From Paeniglutamicibacter gangotriensis Lz1y (GTDB taxonomy: Bacteria; Actinomycetota; Actinomycetes; Actinomycetales; Micrococcaceae), in the NCBI RefSeq assembly GCF_000348945.1, contig NZ_AOCK01000001.1, forward strand, positions 434,001-498,000: DNA of 64,000 bases, written 5' to 3'. The notes under the pieces were generated by a model that had not been told where the DNA came from, searched no databases, and was given only the letters and a program-made list of their open reading frames with translations. How positions within the stretch are numbered: position 1 is the stretch's first letter; each line of letters opens with the position of its first letter. The translations under genes were made by a program, and so were the position numbers. This document shows, piece by piece, positions 9,295-17,873 of this stretch.

Positions 9295-9468
9295 ATGAAC
9301 ATCAACAATCCAGCCGAACTGACAGCAGAAGACCTCTCAGAGGGATTAGAAGTCGATGCCCTTGACACCGATGCCGCACTGGGTTCCTGGGGCTCCCTCG
9401 GCACCTTCGGATCCGCATCGTGCCCGGCCTCTGCCAGCTCGGTAGGCTCCGCCTCTTCATTCGGCTAA
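9295..9468 (+). CDS. RiPP precursor peptide 2 (one Cys)
   Basis: 57-aa peptide, ATG 9295 after GAAAGGAACCACC. The leader is acidic (EDLSEGLEVDALDTDAAL). The core starts with SWGSLGTFGSASCP and continues as Ser/Ala/Gly-rich sequence to SSFG. SWGS also begins the lactazole core. Relative to precursor 1 the ASCP block and the D-AAL-xS boundary are conserved while the tail differs. Length, composition and position show it is a substrate of the same enzymes. Confidence 0.85.
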   Translation: MNINNPAELTAEDLSEGLEVDALDTDAALGSWGSLGTFGSASCPASASSVGSASSFG

Positions 9469-9515
9469 CCCTCCACCAAAAACAAAAAACCAACAGTTTC
9501 AACGAAAGGCACATC

Positions 9516-9689
9516 ATGACTGAGCAAATTCCGGGCGAGACCACCGATCTTTTCGCCCAAGAAATAGGTGTTGAAGAACTTGCCACAGAAACCGCTGCCG
9601 GGTTCACCACCGCGGCAACCTTCAGCAGCGTTTCATCGGCCGGCGGATCGGTAGGCACCGGCAGCAGTCTCTCTTCGGCCGGCGACTGA
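9516..9689 (+). CDS. RiPP precursor peptide 3 (no Cys)
   Basis: 57-aa peptide, ATG 9516 after AACGAAAGGCACATC. The leader is acidic (QEIGVEELATETAAG). The core from about residue 30 has 13 Ser/Thr, many Gly/Ala and no Cys, ending in GTGSSLSSAGD. Any heterocycles would have to be oxazoles or methyloxazoles, and the rest dehydroamino acids. An in-frame upstream ATG at 9420 lies inside precursor 2 and is not used. It is the most divergent of the three. It could be a second product, or the true product with 1 and 2 as variants. Confidence 0.8.
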   Translation: MTEQIPGETTDLFAQEIGVEELATETAAGFTTAATFSSVSSAGGSVGTGSSLSSAGD

Positions 9690-9697
9690 ACCCTGGA

Positions 9698-9746
9698 GCG
9701 GGAGAGACCAACCTTCCTGGCACGGTCCTCCCGCCCCTTCTTTTCC
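9698..9746 (+). terminator. Hairpin after the precursor genes (terminator/attenuator)
   Basis: The arms GCGGGAGAGACC (9698-9709) and GGTCCTCCCGC (9724-9734) pair with a single bulge. They are followed by a pyrimidine/T-rich run (CCCTTCTTTTCCC). The position between precursor 3 and the M50 protease fits partial termination, giving more precursor than enzyme mRNA. Confidence 0.55.
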
Positions 9747-9780
9747 CAATTCTGTTCACATGTCGAAAGGATGAAACCTC

Positions 9781-10923
9781 ATGGGTCTAACACCTACCTT
9801 GAATGACAAGACCGCTCTTGCCGGTCCGAGCGACGTCGGGGCTTGGTTCCGCGACACGAAGCAGCAAGTTCGTGAAGACGTTGAGGTCCTGCAGGGATTG
9901 GATCAGCGGCCGCTGCTGTTCATCAGGACCACGGGCAAGTATGTCGCAGTGGGCTTCGATTTGCCCAAGCTCCTGCCGCTTTTCGACGGTACCCGCACGG
10001 GTGCGGAAATCATCGAGCAGATTGCCTCACGTGCCGATCCCATCCTGGCCATGGACCGGCTGGGAGGGATCCTGCACGAACTTCGGCAGGCCGGCGCTCT
10101 TGTCGAGGCTCCCAAGCCAGAACATGGGCGTCGGGGCATCGCGAGCTTCATGCGTCGAGAACATCTGCTGAGGTTGCCGCTGACGCGCAGCATCGGCACC
10201 TGGCTGGAAGGTCCTGTTGCGCCCCTGCGGGCCATCCCAGGCCGTGTTTTGGCCGGACTATGGGTCACTATGTCCGCCATCGGGTTCGCTGTGGGGCTGT
10301 TCAGCCTGTTCACTGCGGGCTCGGGATGGCAGCTTCCTTCCAACCTGTGGGTTCTTTACCTCGTATTGTTCCTTCAAATCGGGTTCCACGAACTCTCACA
10401 TGCGCTGGTATGCCAATACCTGAAAGTTCCCGCGAGGGAAGCCGGTGTGGGCCTCATGCTCTATGTGATGCCCGTTGGTTATGTGGACAGAACGGATTCC
10501 TATCGGATCACCGATCGCAAATCACGGGCCTTCCTGTCCTTGGCAGGGCCGATCAATGACCAAATCTGGTTCGGTGTCACAGGGCTCGTGGTGCTTCTTG
10601 CCCCACCAGAAATCTCACATCTGGCGTTTTCAATGTTGGCGTTGCAAGTGCTGCTGACGCTGATGAATTTCAACCCGTTGGTTCCCTCGGACGGGTACCA
10701 CGCAGTTTCAGCACTCGCCGGAATCGTGAACTTCCGGGGCAAGGCACTGAACTACCTGACACACAAGCTGCTCCGGGTTCCCCTGAGCGAATCGCAACTA
10801 ACCGTGAGCCGCAAAACTTCGAGGGCTTACATCTGGTACGGCATCGGGTGTCTTGCATTCGTGCTCGTCTTGGTCCTTGGCATGGCCCGCACCGTGGGCA
10901 GACTACTGGAGGTATTGGCTTGA
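9781..10923 (+). CDS. M50 (site-2-protease-like) membrane peptidase with PqqD-like N-terminus; putative leader protease
   Basis: 380 aa. Residues of about 40-110 form a small PqqD/RRE-like domain (GKYVAVGFDLPKLLPLFDG...). From about residue 155 there are five to six membrane helices. The zinc motif is H203-E-L-S-H207, and the second M50 motif is N298-P-L-V-P-S-D-G305. The fusion of a leader-recognition fold to an intramembrane protease suggests removal of the precursor leader at the membrane next to the exporter. The stop overlaps the TTG start of the next gene. Fold and motifs certain, substrate inferred. Confidence 0.78.
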   Translation: MGLTPTLNDKTALAGPSDVGAWFRDTKQQVREDVEVLQGLDQRPLLFIRTTGKYVAVGFDLPKLLPLFDGTRTGAEIIEQIASRADPILAMDRLGGILHELRQAGALVEAPKPEHGRRGIASFMRREHLLRLPLTRSIGTWLEGPVAPLRAIPGRVLAGLWVTMSAIGFAVGLFSLFTAGSGWQLPSNLWVLYLVLFLQIGFHELSHALVCQYLKVPAREAGVGLMLYVMPVGYVDRTDSYRITDRKSRAFLSLAGPINDQIWFGVTGLVVLLAPPEISHLAFSMLALQVLLTLMNFNPLVPSDGYHAVSALAGIVNFRGKALNYLTHKLLRVPLSESQLTVSRKTSRAYIWYGIGCLAFVLVLVLGMARTVGRLLEVLA

Positions 10924-13331
10924 GCGCGCAGGTCCAGGAAATCCCTGAAATTTCAACTACCCACGACCTCGATGCCAGACGCGTGCAGTTCGGACCACAC
11001 ATGGCCCGGGTGGCAGGCCTGGAATCCACGAGGCTCGCCATCGGGTGTCCGCTCGCGGCGGCAACGGCCGCCGAGATCCACGAGATTGAAGAGCTGGTCC
11101 TGGCGGCCGGGCAAGAAACCGGAGAATTGTTGTTTCGGCTTGTTCCGTCCCTGGACCAGGACAAGGGGCTGCGTCGCGAGGTGCTGGCCCTCCGACGGGA
11201 AACCAAACGAGAAAGCCCGCGCATTGACGAATCAGTGATCAATAGAATCGCTGTCGCAGGTGCGGACCACAACACGTTGCGGGCACTTCATGCATGGAAC
11301 AGCCTAGCCACCAAGGCCAAGTCGCTGCGTGAACGGTTTAGCGATGAGGTTCACTCGGAGGTGCAGCAAGCCAACGAAGTACTGCAGCGATTGCGTGCAG
11401 ATGAAGGCTTCCTCACCGCTGTCGCGGATTCCTCACCGTCGTTCGCGGCAAATCCAGGGGACGGAACCTTATCGCCGGGACGCCGAGATACCCGTACCGT
11501 TCTCTCGTATGCATCTCGGGCGGCCCGCAAGACCAGCCCGTTCGGTCGTCTGACGACCGTTTCCTTGGCGGGTGCTGGCGCAAGCAAGCAGCAGGCGGAA
11601 GCCGCAGTCGTGTCACAGAGCTATGTGCATGCGTGGCTTTGGGTGCTGGCCCGCGACGAAGAGACCTCCGCGCTGTTCCAGTTTGAATTGCTGGATACCG
11701 GGGGCTTTGACCCCGTTGCCGAGGCCGTGTCGATTCCCGAGCTCATTACCCACGGAGACATCGTCTGGAAAACCTCGTCCCGTGCTTCGCTCCGAGGGTT
11801 CGCTGAGGTTTGGAATGCCCTGCAGGCTCACGGGAATCGTTGGGACTTGCCCCCGCTGCTTGCCGCGATCGGTGGCAGCGACCCCTTTGCCACGTTCATG
11901 CGGTTCCTTGAGGCCGGAATTTTGTATCCGGTGGCCCCCTGGGACTACAAAGAACCCAATGCGTGGCGAGTGCTTGCTGACCTAGTGGAGGATAACGCCC
12001 CGCAATCGCGGGCGGCAGGAGAGATAGCTGAATTATCCGAACGGATCTCTCTCTATCTGGCTTCTTCCGGTAGCAGCAGGGGCACGCTGAAAACCGACTT
12101 GGCCGCTCACGCCGAACAGCTCTTGGCCCGACGCGGTGTACCCGAGGACCGGCGGAGATTCCAGATTTACCTCGATGTTGCGGAAACCGCTGTCGACACG
12201 ACGCTTCCTGGCGCCACCTCCAAGAGCTTGGAATCCTTTGGCGCAGAATTGGCGGCGCGCATCCAGCAGCGGGCGTCCTATCCCTTGTTGGTCGCACGTT
12301 TTGTCGAAACCTACGGTGTCTCGGGTAAATGTTCCGAGGCTTGGCGTTGGCTCGTCGAGGCGGCCCACGATCAAGGATTTTACGCACAGCTCCAGGCTCT
12401 GCACCATCGGGCCGGAGACGTAGCGGCGAGGCTCGGCCCGTCCATGCCCCTGCCCAACACGGCGGTCGCCTTCCAAACATCCGAGGATCCATACGCTGCG
12501 CTCATCATCAATCAGTCTCATGCCGGCACCGGCAGCGTGATGGCACGCTTCGCACATGTGCTTGATGGTTCGGACGGGCAACTGAAGCAGTGGGCTTCGG
12601 TCTTGGCACATGGGGGCAGCGCTGTTGAATTTGTTCCCTCGTTCGAAGTCAACGGGTTGCAATCGGTCTCCAAAGGGTCCCTGCGCCGGTTGGTGCGTCC
12701 CGACGATTTTCCGATGAAAAGCGCACTCGACGAGGTCACGATGACATCAATGGTGATTCGCCACGACGTCGAGACTGACTCACTGGTGTTCTACGCTCCC
12801 GACGGAGAGACCATCGTCCCGTTGTATATGGGGATTGTTCCGTCGCACCTGCTCAGCGGGGTGGATCGACTGTTGGCCACGATTGCCGACCCTTGGCTGC
12901 TTCCACGCCCGGGGGATGCGCCCTTCTCCCGCCTCGAAGATCAACAACGAGTGGTGGCTAGGCCGCGCAAAGATCTCGATGGAGTGGTACTGAGCAGGGC
13001 CCATTGGTCTGTTCCTCTCGGTGAGCTTCCAACATTGAGCGGAACGGACGAAGAGCTGGTTCGGAACTGGACGGTATGGCGTAGAAACCAGGGGATCCCC
13101 TCCGAGGTTTTCGTACGGTTCGTGCGCTCCACTCAGTCATTCTCCCCGGCAGATAGGAAGCCCATATGGGTGGATCTCACCAGTGCCCACGCACTCAGTG
13201 CGCTGTGTACTGCGTTGCCCAAAGACGCTCTGGGTGTCCGGTTGACAGAGGCGTTGCCCACGGGTGCATCTTTGGAATCACAAGGCGATCGTGCTGTCGA
13301 ACATTTGTTGTTCATGACGTTCGCCAAGTAA
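10920..13331 (+). CDS. Lantibiotic-dehydratase-type glutamyl transferase (split LanB, N-terminal part)
   Basis: 803 aa. The start is TTG 10920 in a TTGA overlap with the protease gene, with GGAGG at 10908-10912. YASRAARKTSPFGRLT (about residue 190) is the hallmark of the LanB N-terminal domain that transfers glutamate from Glu-tRNA to Ser/Thr. The protein has the length of TbtB/GodF-type stand-alone glutamylation enzymes and lacks the elimination domain, which is encoded next. Together they would make dehydroalanine/dehydrobutyrine in the azole-containing peptide. Confidence 0.85.
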   Translation: MSAQVQEIPEISTTHDLDARRVQFGPHMARVAGLESTRLAIGCPLAAATAAEIHEIEELVLAAGQETGELLFRLVPSLDQDKGLRREVLALRRETKRESPRIDESVINRIAVAGADHNTLRALHAWNSLATKAKSLRERFSDEVHSEVQQANEVLQRLRADEGFLTAVADSSPSFAANPGDGTLSPGRRDTRTVLSYASRAARKTSPFGRLTTVSLAGAGASKQQAEAAVVSQSYVHAWLWVLARDEETSALFQFELLDTGGFDPVAEAVSIPELITHGDIVWKTSSRASLRGFAEVWNALQAHGNRWDLPPLLAAIGGSDPFATFMRFLEAGILYPVAPWDYKEPNAWRVLADLVEDNAPQSRAAGEIAELSERISLYLASSGSSRGTLKTDLAAHAEQLLARRGVPEDRRRFQIYLDVAETAVDTTLPGATSKSLESFGAELAARIQQRASYPLLVARFVETYGVSGKCSEAWRWLVEAAHDQGFYAQLQALHHRAGDVAARLGPSMPLPNTAVAFQTSEDPYAALIINQSHAGTGSVMARFAHVLDGSDGQLKQWASVLAHGGSAVEFVPSFEVNGLQSVSKGSLRRLVRPDDFPMKSALDEVTMTSMVIRHDVETDSLVFYAPDGETIVPLYMGIVPSHLLSGVDRLLATIADPWLLPRPGDAPFSRLEDQQRVVARPRKDLDGVVLSRAHWSVPLGELPTLSGTDEELVRNWTVWRRNQGIPSEVFVRFVRSTQSFSPADRKPIWVDLTSAHALSALCTALPKDALGVRLTEALPTGASLESQGDRAVEHLLFMTFAK

Positions 13332-13374
13332 AGCAGAATCGCCAGACAAACCGTTTTCCAGAAAGGAGTCATCG

Positions 13375-14331
13375 ATGTTGACTTTCGGCACGGCTCAAGC
13401 CGAGCGGACACTCTCCGAAATTCCCCAGTGGTGGTATGCGTGCCTGTACACCGGCGGTTCCAACGCCACAGACGACGTGATTGCCGGCCTGCTACCGCCA
13501 ATGTTGGCGGACGTGCGCATGAGTGGAGCGCAACGCTGGTTCTTTATCCGGTATTTTGATGATTCGGGCCCGCATCTGCGGTTGCGAATTTTTGGCCCTG
13601 CACGTGCATTGAATCGCCTGGTCCGTAGCTATTCTGACGTCTCTGCGCATTTGGACCTCATGAGACAGATAGAACGAGGGGAACCAGTTGAACTGATGAA
13701 GGGGCCCAAACACCCTGGCCAGTTACGTGACAGCGTGGGAATCTCCCCGGCCGTCTATGCTCCGGAGATTGAAAAATACGGTGGAATGGACGGCGTTGAA
13801 TTGGCTGAAGCGTTTTTCGAGTTTTCATCGGAACTCGCGTTGTGGGCCGTAGCCCAACACCAGAAGGGAAGCAGCCGAGATGCCCTGGCCATCCTCTTGC
13901 TCAGCGACAGCGTTGACTCATTATTGACCGGACCAACTGCGTCTCATTGGTGGCAGCGCCAGCGGGTTTCGGTCGACAGGTTCTGGCAGATCCACGCCAA
14001 CTGGTGGACTGGTGCGATACACGGGGACGACGCATTCCGCCAGCTCACAAGAAACCACGCCAGCGCCCACCGGGAAAGCATGCAGGATCGGATCGCAATC
14101 GTTGCCGCCGAACCGAATGTGCTGGCGTGGCGTCAACGCTGGTTCAAGGCCATCGATGCCTATCTCAACGATGTGCACGACTACGACGTGGGAAGGACTG
14201 CACAACACCTGGTATTTCATCAGAATCATATGATCATGAACCGTCTGGGGTATCTGCCCCGGGAGGAAGCCTTGCTGGGGATGTACGCAGCGGATTGGAT
14301 GGAGACCCCAGCCTTCACGCATGACCGCTAA
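13375..14331 (+). CDS. SpaB_C / thiopeptide-type elimination enzyme (split LanB, C-terminal part)
   Basis: 318 aa, ATG 13375 after GAAAGGAGTCATCG. Family motifs are clear: WWYACLYTGG near the N-terminus, WFFIRYFDDSGPHLRLRIF (about residue 60), YAPEIEKYGG (about residue 126) and NRLGYLPREE near the end. The well-kept H-L-R-L-R and Y-G-G blocks are those of elimination enzymes (NisB C-domain, TbtC, GodG). Pyridine-forming [4+2] homologues diverge there. Only one SpaB_C protein is present, which argues against a macrocyclic thiopeptide. Confidence 0.82.
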   Translation: MLTFGTAQAERTLSEIPQWWYACLYTGGSNATDDVIAGLLPPMLADVRMSGAQRWFFIRYFDDSGPHLRLRIFGPARALNRLVRSYSDVSAHLDLMRQIERGEPVELMKGPKHPGQLRDSVGISPAVYAPEIEKYGGMDGVELAEAFFEFSSELALWAVAQHQKGSSRDALAILLLSDSVDSLLTGPTASHWWQRQRVSVDRFWQIHANWWTGAIHGDDAFRQLTRNHASAHRESMQDRIAIVAAEPNVLAWRQRWFKAIDAYLNDVHDYDVGRTAQHLVFHQNHMIMNRLGYLPREEALLGMYAADWMETPAFTHDR

Positions 14332-14367
14332 CAACCAATAACCAAGGACCAAGAAAGGTCGTTCACC

Positions 14368-14757
14368 ATGTCTACCAATTCCATGATTTTCAAGAAGCCC
14401 AACAAACCGGTATTGAGGGCCCAGGCCAAAGTCAGCGGCTCGTGTGCCGTTGTAGCTTGGCTGTTTGTGGTCGTCGCATCGATTGCGCACTTACAAGATG
14501 ACTATGTGCTGGCCGGTATCATTGCCGCCGGCGTCCTCAGTGCCGTGCTTGCTGCCCTGTCCTTGGCCCTCCGCCCCCGCGGTCTGTCGCGTCGGGCGAC
14601 GCTCATCACCACATTGGTCCTTTTGGTTGTCGGGGCAAATGCTCCGCTCATCGCCCGGGCAACCGACCAATGGTTGGCCATCTTGGCCATTACTTTCGCC
14701 GGGGCGGCAGCACTCGTCACTTCCGGATTTTTCCGGAAAGCCCCGGAAGAGTCCTAA
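14368..14757 (+). CDS. Membrane protein of the RiPP cluster (possible immunity)
   Basis: 129 aa with four predicted helices (about 25-45, 50-68, 77-95 and 100-117) and short polar ends. ATG 14368 follows AAGAAAGGTCGTTCACC. No family recognised. Small polytopic proteins at the end of bacteriocin operons are often self-immunity factors, but nothing in the sequence proves it here. Confidence 0.6.
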   Translation: MSTNSMIFKKPNKPVLRAQAKVSGSCAVVAWLFVVVASIAHLQDDYVLAGIIAAGVLSAVLAALSLALRPRGLSRRATLITTLVLLVVGANAPLIARATDQWLAILAITFAGAAALVTSGFFRKAPEES

Positions 14758-14759
14758 CC

Positions 14760-14903
14760 ATGGACAAGAAGGATCGGAACGAGAAGGATATCGATGAGGC
14801 CATCGGGGTTACCGATAGCGAGTTGAACTGGGCCGAGGCCATGTGGCCGACTGGTCGATGCGTTATCGACGTTGAAGATGAGTCGACGGATGTTCCCAAA
14901 TGA
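14760..14903 (+). CDS. Small acidic peptide (47 aa), unknown
   Basis: ATG 14760 lies two bases after the stop of the membrane protein, with GGAAGAG upstream. The sequence is very acidic (D/E about 30 percent) with one Cys and two Trp (ELNWAEAMWPTGRC). It lacks the Ser/Thr-rich tail of the precursors. It may be a fourth, differently processed peptide or a regulatory protein. Its operon position and RBS support translation; the function is unknown. Confidence 0.45.
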   Translation: MDKKDRNEKDIDEAIGVTDSELNWAEAMWPTGRCVIDVEDESTDVPK

Positions 14904-14961
14904 ATTACTACTTCGTATAGTGATAGGTTGAGATTGACAACACACTAGGGGGGAGCCTGGA

Positions 14962-15966
14962 TTGCTCGACGAGAACGCGATGCGCCTCTATTCGTTTTCA
15001 ATTGGCAATAGCCGTTGGAGTGAAGAGGACGCCTCGGTGGAGTTGAACATTTCCCTGGCTGAGGTGGACGCGGCCAAAAACCTGTTGCTGAAGCACCACT
15101 TGTTGCACGCCTTCGGAGATGACGCCGCGTTTTTCACCGCGAATCCCCCTGATGTAGCGGTGGCAACCCTCGTCGAAACCGACGTGCAGCGAGTGCATCA
15201 GTTGCAGGGCGACATCGCCCGGCGCCGCGGGGAAATGCTCGCGTTGATGCCCCTCTACCGGGAACTAAAGGTGGCATCGTCCAGTAGCGAGCACCTTGAA
15301 ATCCTTGAGGACGGCGATATGGTCACCCGGTATCTTTCCGAGGCCAGTCGTGATGTTTCCAAGGAAGTCCTGGCAGTGCAACCCAGCCCCATCAGCACCG
15401 TGGAACGGGCCAGACTTTCGGCGGCCAAGGACATCGAGCTTCTGGAACGCGGGGTCCAACGCAAAACGCTGCGACGGGATCGCGACCGCGACCACGCTCC
15501 GACGGTCTTCCTCTCCCAAGAACTTGCGCCGTATGGGGCCGAGCACCGCACCGTTGCCACGTTGCCGCTGCGCGCCATGATCTTTGACCGCTCCGCGGCC
15601 TTGATATCGCGTCCCACCTTTGACTGCGATTTTGCTGCGATCGTTGTCCACTCGCCCGACATGGTCGCATCCCTGGCAGCAGTCTTTGACAGCGTCTGGG
15701 ACATGGCCACGCCCATGAACGGCGACAGCGAGCCGGCACACAGCGTCAGCAAATCCGGCGGCCTGTCGGCTGTGCAAGCTTCCATTCTTGATGGGTTGGC
15801 CATGGGCCTGACAGATGAGGCCATTGCTTCGCGGATCGGTGTCAGTGTTCGCACCTGCCGACGTCATATCGCCACCATTTTCGAAGTGCTGGGTGCCGAC
15901 AGCAGATTCCAAGCAGGGGCGATTGCCGTAAGCCGTGGCTTGCTGCGTCCGGCCCTGTTGAAGTAA
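14962..15966 (+). CDS. LuxR-type transcriptional regulator of the RiPP cluster
   Basis: 334 aa, TTG start after a strong GGGGGAG box. The N-terminus reads like a TrmB/winged-helix domain (about 1-60). The middle (about 100-240) is a ligand- or sensor-like region with an Arg/Asp-rich segment. The C-terminal 65 residues are a LuxR HTH (LSAVQASILDGLAMGLTDEAIASRIGVSVRTCRRHIATIF). A 58-base gap separates it from the upstream operon, so it may have its own promoter. The same architecture is common in actinobacterial thiopeptide and goadsporin-like clusters as pathway regulator. Confidence 0.8.
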   Translation: MLDENAMRLYSFSIGNSRWSEEDASVELNISLAEVDAAKNLLLKHHLLHAFGDDAAFFTANPPDVAVATLVETDVQRVHQLQGDIARRRGEMLALMPLYRELKVASSSSEHLEILEDGDMVTRYLSEASRDVSKEVLAVQPSPISTVERARLSAAKDIELLERGVQRKTLRRDRDRDHAPTVFLSQELAPYGAEHRTVATLPLRAMIFDRSAALISRPTFDCDFAAIVVHSPDMVASLAAVFDSVWDMATPMNGDSEPAHSVSKSGGLSAVQASILDGLAMGLTDEAIASRIGVSVRTCRRHIATIFEVLGADSRFQAGAIAVSRGLLRPALLK

Positions 15967-16306
15967 CTGTCCGTCGCGCATCCAGTTGCGCAGTCCTCCA
16001 CCGTGTGAATCATGAGGTCAACAGGGCGCAGAAATTGGGCTGATGCCCGGGCACCATGTTGCTGACACAGTAAAACGTGGAACATCCGACGCGTTGGATG
16101 TGATCAGCTCGGGGTCATGATTCCCAAACCGTGCGAAGCGTGCCTCGTCGAAGTGTTCCTGATCGACTCCTGGAGGCTCGTCTCGGTCCAGGATCTGCTG
16201 ACCGGGCACCGGGGCGGAACCCTGCCCCGGGAGCGACCGGGAAAACGAATCTTATGATTTCCCCAGCAGGCTATCGAAGGACTAGACCACGTTCTACGCT
16301 TGGATC
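15967..16306. other. Intergenic, nothing recognised
   Basis: 340 bases between the RiPP regulator and an MFS gene. A 63-codon minus frame (16018-16209) exists but has no ribosome binding site or known family. It is probably the border between the RiPP cluster and the neighbouring region. Confidence 0.4.
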
Positions 16307-17704
16307 ATGTCGCAGGATGACCCGCCACGTGCCAACACCGGAACCACCGAATCTGAATCCACCGGTGTAGCGACGCCTCCGCAGTCGGGGCATCGCACGT
16401 TCATGCATGTGCTGGTCAATACGGCCTTGGCCAACGTGACCACCAGCCTCCTCTGGTTTGCACTGACCTTCTGGGTGTATCTGGAGACCCGCTCGGTGTT
16501 GGCCACCGGACTCATCGGCGGTGCGTACATGCTGCTGGTCGCGTTTTTCGGTCTGTTCTTCGGCGTCCTGGTGGACAGATACCGCAAGCACGCGGTGATG
16601 GTGGGCTCCACGCTGTTCACCGTGGCCTGCTTCGGGCTGGCCGCGGTGATGTTCAGGCTGGTGCCCGAAGCCGAGCTGCTGGACCTGAGAGGGATCTGGT
16701 TCTGGCTCTTTGCCCTGGTGGTGCTCATCGGGGCGGTGGTCGAGCAGCTGCGCAATATCGCCCTGTCCACGACCGTGACCCTGCTGGTGCCCGCAGATCG
16801 TCGGGTCAATGCCAACGGGCTGGTGGGTACCGTGCAGGGACTGGCCTTCATGGTCACCTCGGTATTCAGCGGCCTGGCCATCGGGTTCCTGGGCATGGGC
16901 GGGACGATCGTCATTGCCCTGGTGGCGTGCCTTGCGGTGCTGGGGCACCTGCTGGTCTTGCGGATCCCCGAGCCGACGATCGTGCGCGCGGCCGAACGCG
17001 AGAGTTTCTCCGAACTGCGGGCCGGGATCGGGGCGGTTCGCGCGACCCAGGGCCTGTTCGCGCTGATCCTGTTCACCACGTTCAACAACCTCACCGGCGG
17101 GGTGTTCATGGCGCTGATGGATCCCTACGGCCTGACGATCTTCCCGGTGGAAATCTGGGGTGTGGTGCTCGGGGTGACCGCCACCGGTTTCTTGGTCGGC
17201 GGCGGACTGGTGGCCAAGTTCGGGCTGGGCAAGAACCCGATACGCACCATGCTGATCCTGGTGGCCTGCACCGGGGTGCTGGGTGCCACGTTCACGATCC
17301 GGGAGTGGGGGTGGCTGTACGTGGTGGGTATCTGGATCTTCATGATGATCATCCCCGCAGTGGAGGCGGCCGAGCAGACGGTGATCCAGAAGGTGGTTCC
17401 CTACGCGGTCCAGGGCCGGGTGTTTGGCTTTGCCATGACATTCGAGGCCGCTGCCGCGCCAATCACCGCATTCATGATCGCACCGCTGGCCGAGTTCTGG
17501 ATCATTCCCTACATGGATTCCGAACCCGGCAAGCGGGGTTGGGGCTGGTTGCTGGGGGAAGGGGACGCCCGCGGGATCGCGCTGGTGTTCCTGGTTTCGG
17601 GGATCGCCTCGATCGTGCTGGGTCTTGCCGCGCTGGCCACGCGGTCCTACCGGCGGCTCTCGGTCGCCTATGCCACGGCGCCGGAGAGCGCGCAGGAGCA
17701 TTAG
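16307..17704 (+). CDS. MFS efflux transporter (DHA3-like)
   Basis: 465 aa with about twelve helices, a short polar N-terminus and the loop motif GVLVDRYRKHAV after helix 2 (MFS A-motif-like). It resembles macrolide/multidrug exporters of the DHA3 group. The start (ATG 16307) is supported by a truncated second copy at 26443 that shares the MxQ-(D/E)-D-P and GHRTF-x-H blocks. It lies upstream of an Old Yellow Enzyme gene in the same direction, and the two may detoxify and expel electrophiles. Confidence 0.85.
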   Translation: MSQDDPPRANTGTTESESTGVATPPQSGHRTFMHVLVNTALANVTTSLLWFALTFWVYLETRSVLATGLIGGAYMLLVAFFGLFFGVLVDRYRKHAVMVGSTLFTVACFGLAAVMFRLVPEAELLDLRGIWFWLFALVVLIGAVVEQLRNIALSTTVTLLVPADRRVNANGLVGTVQGLAFMVTSVFSGLAIGFLGMGGTIVIALVACLAVLGHLLVLRIPEPTIVRAAERESFSELRAGIGAVRATQGLFALILFTTFNNLTGGVFMALMDPYGLTIFPVEIWGVVLGVTATGFLVGGGLVAKFGLGKNPIRTMLILVACTGVLGATFTIREWGWLYVVGIWIFMMIIPAVEAAEQTVIQKVVPYAVQGRVFGFAMTFEAAAAPITAFMIAPLAEFWIIPYMDSEPGKRGWGWLLGEGDARGIALVFLVSGIASIVLGLAALATRSYRRLSVAYATAPESAQEH

Positions 17705-17829
17705 CGGACACCCCTGGGCATTACCGTTGAACGGGTGCCGGGCGGTGTGATTCTTGCCCTGACGCATTCCGGAGTGTCGGTGTTTCACCTCACCCGGCGG
17801 CAAAGCAGGAATAGCCATGCTGCGGGACC

Positions 17830-17846
17830 GGTTGCATCAGGCAACC
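17830..17846 (+). promoter_or_regulatory. Palindromic operator candidate before OYE copy 1
   Basis: GGTTGC-atcag-GCAACC, a perfect 6-5-6 palindrome ending 27 bases before the ATG at 17874. The same palindrome at the same distance precedes the second OYE gene, while the degenerate third copy has lost the right arm (ACAGCC). Conservation with position suggests a repressor site for a thiol- or electrophile-sensing regulator not present in the window. Confidence 0.5.
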
Positions 17847-17873
17847 CCACCCCAACGTTTGGAGTACTGCCCC

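Noticed and set aside
13375-14331. Pyridine-forming [4+2] enzyme of a thiopeptide
   Set aside because: It keeps the HLRLR and YGG blocks of elimination enzymes and is the only SpaB_C protein, so elimination is more likely.
16018-16209. 63-codon minus frame between regulator and MFS gene
   Set aside because: No RBS and no recognisable family; too short to support.
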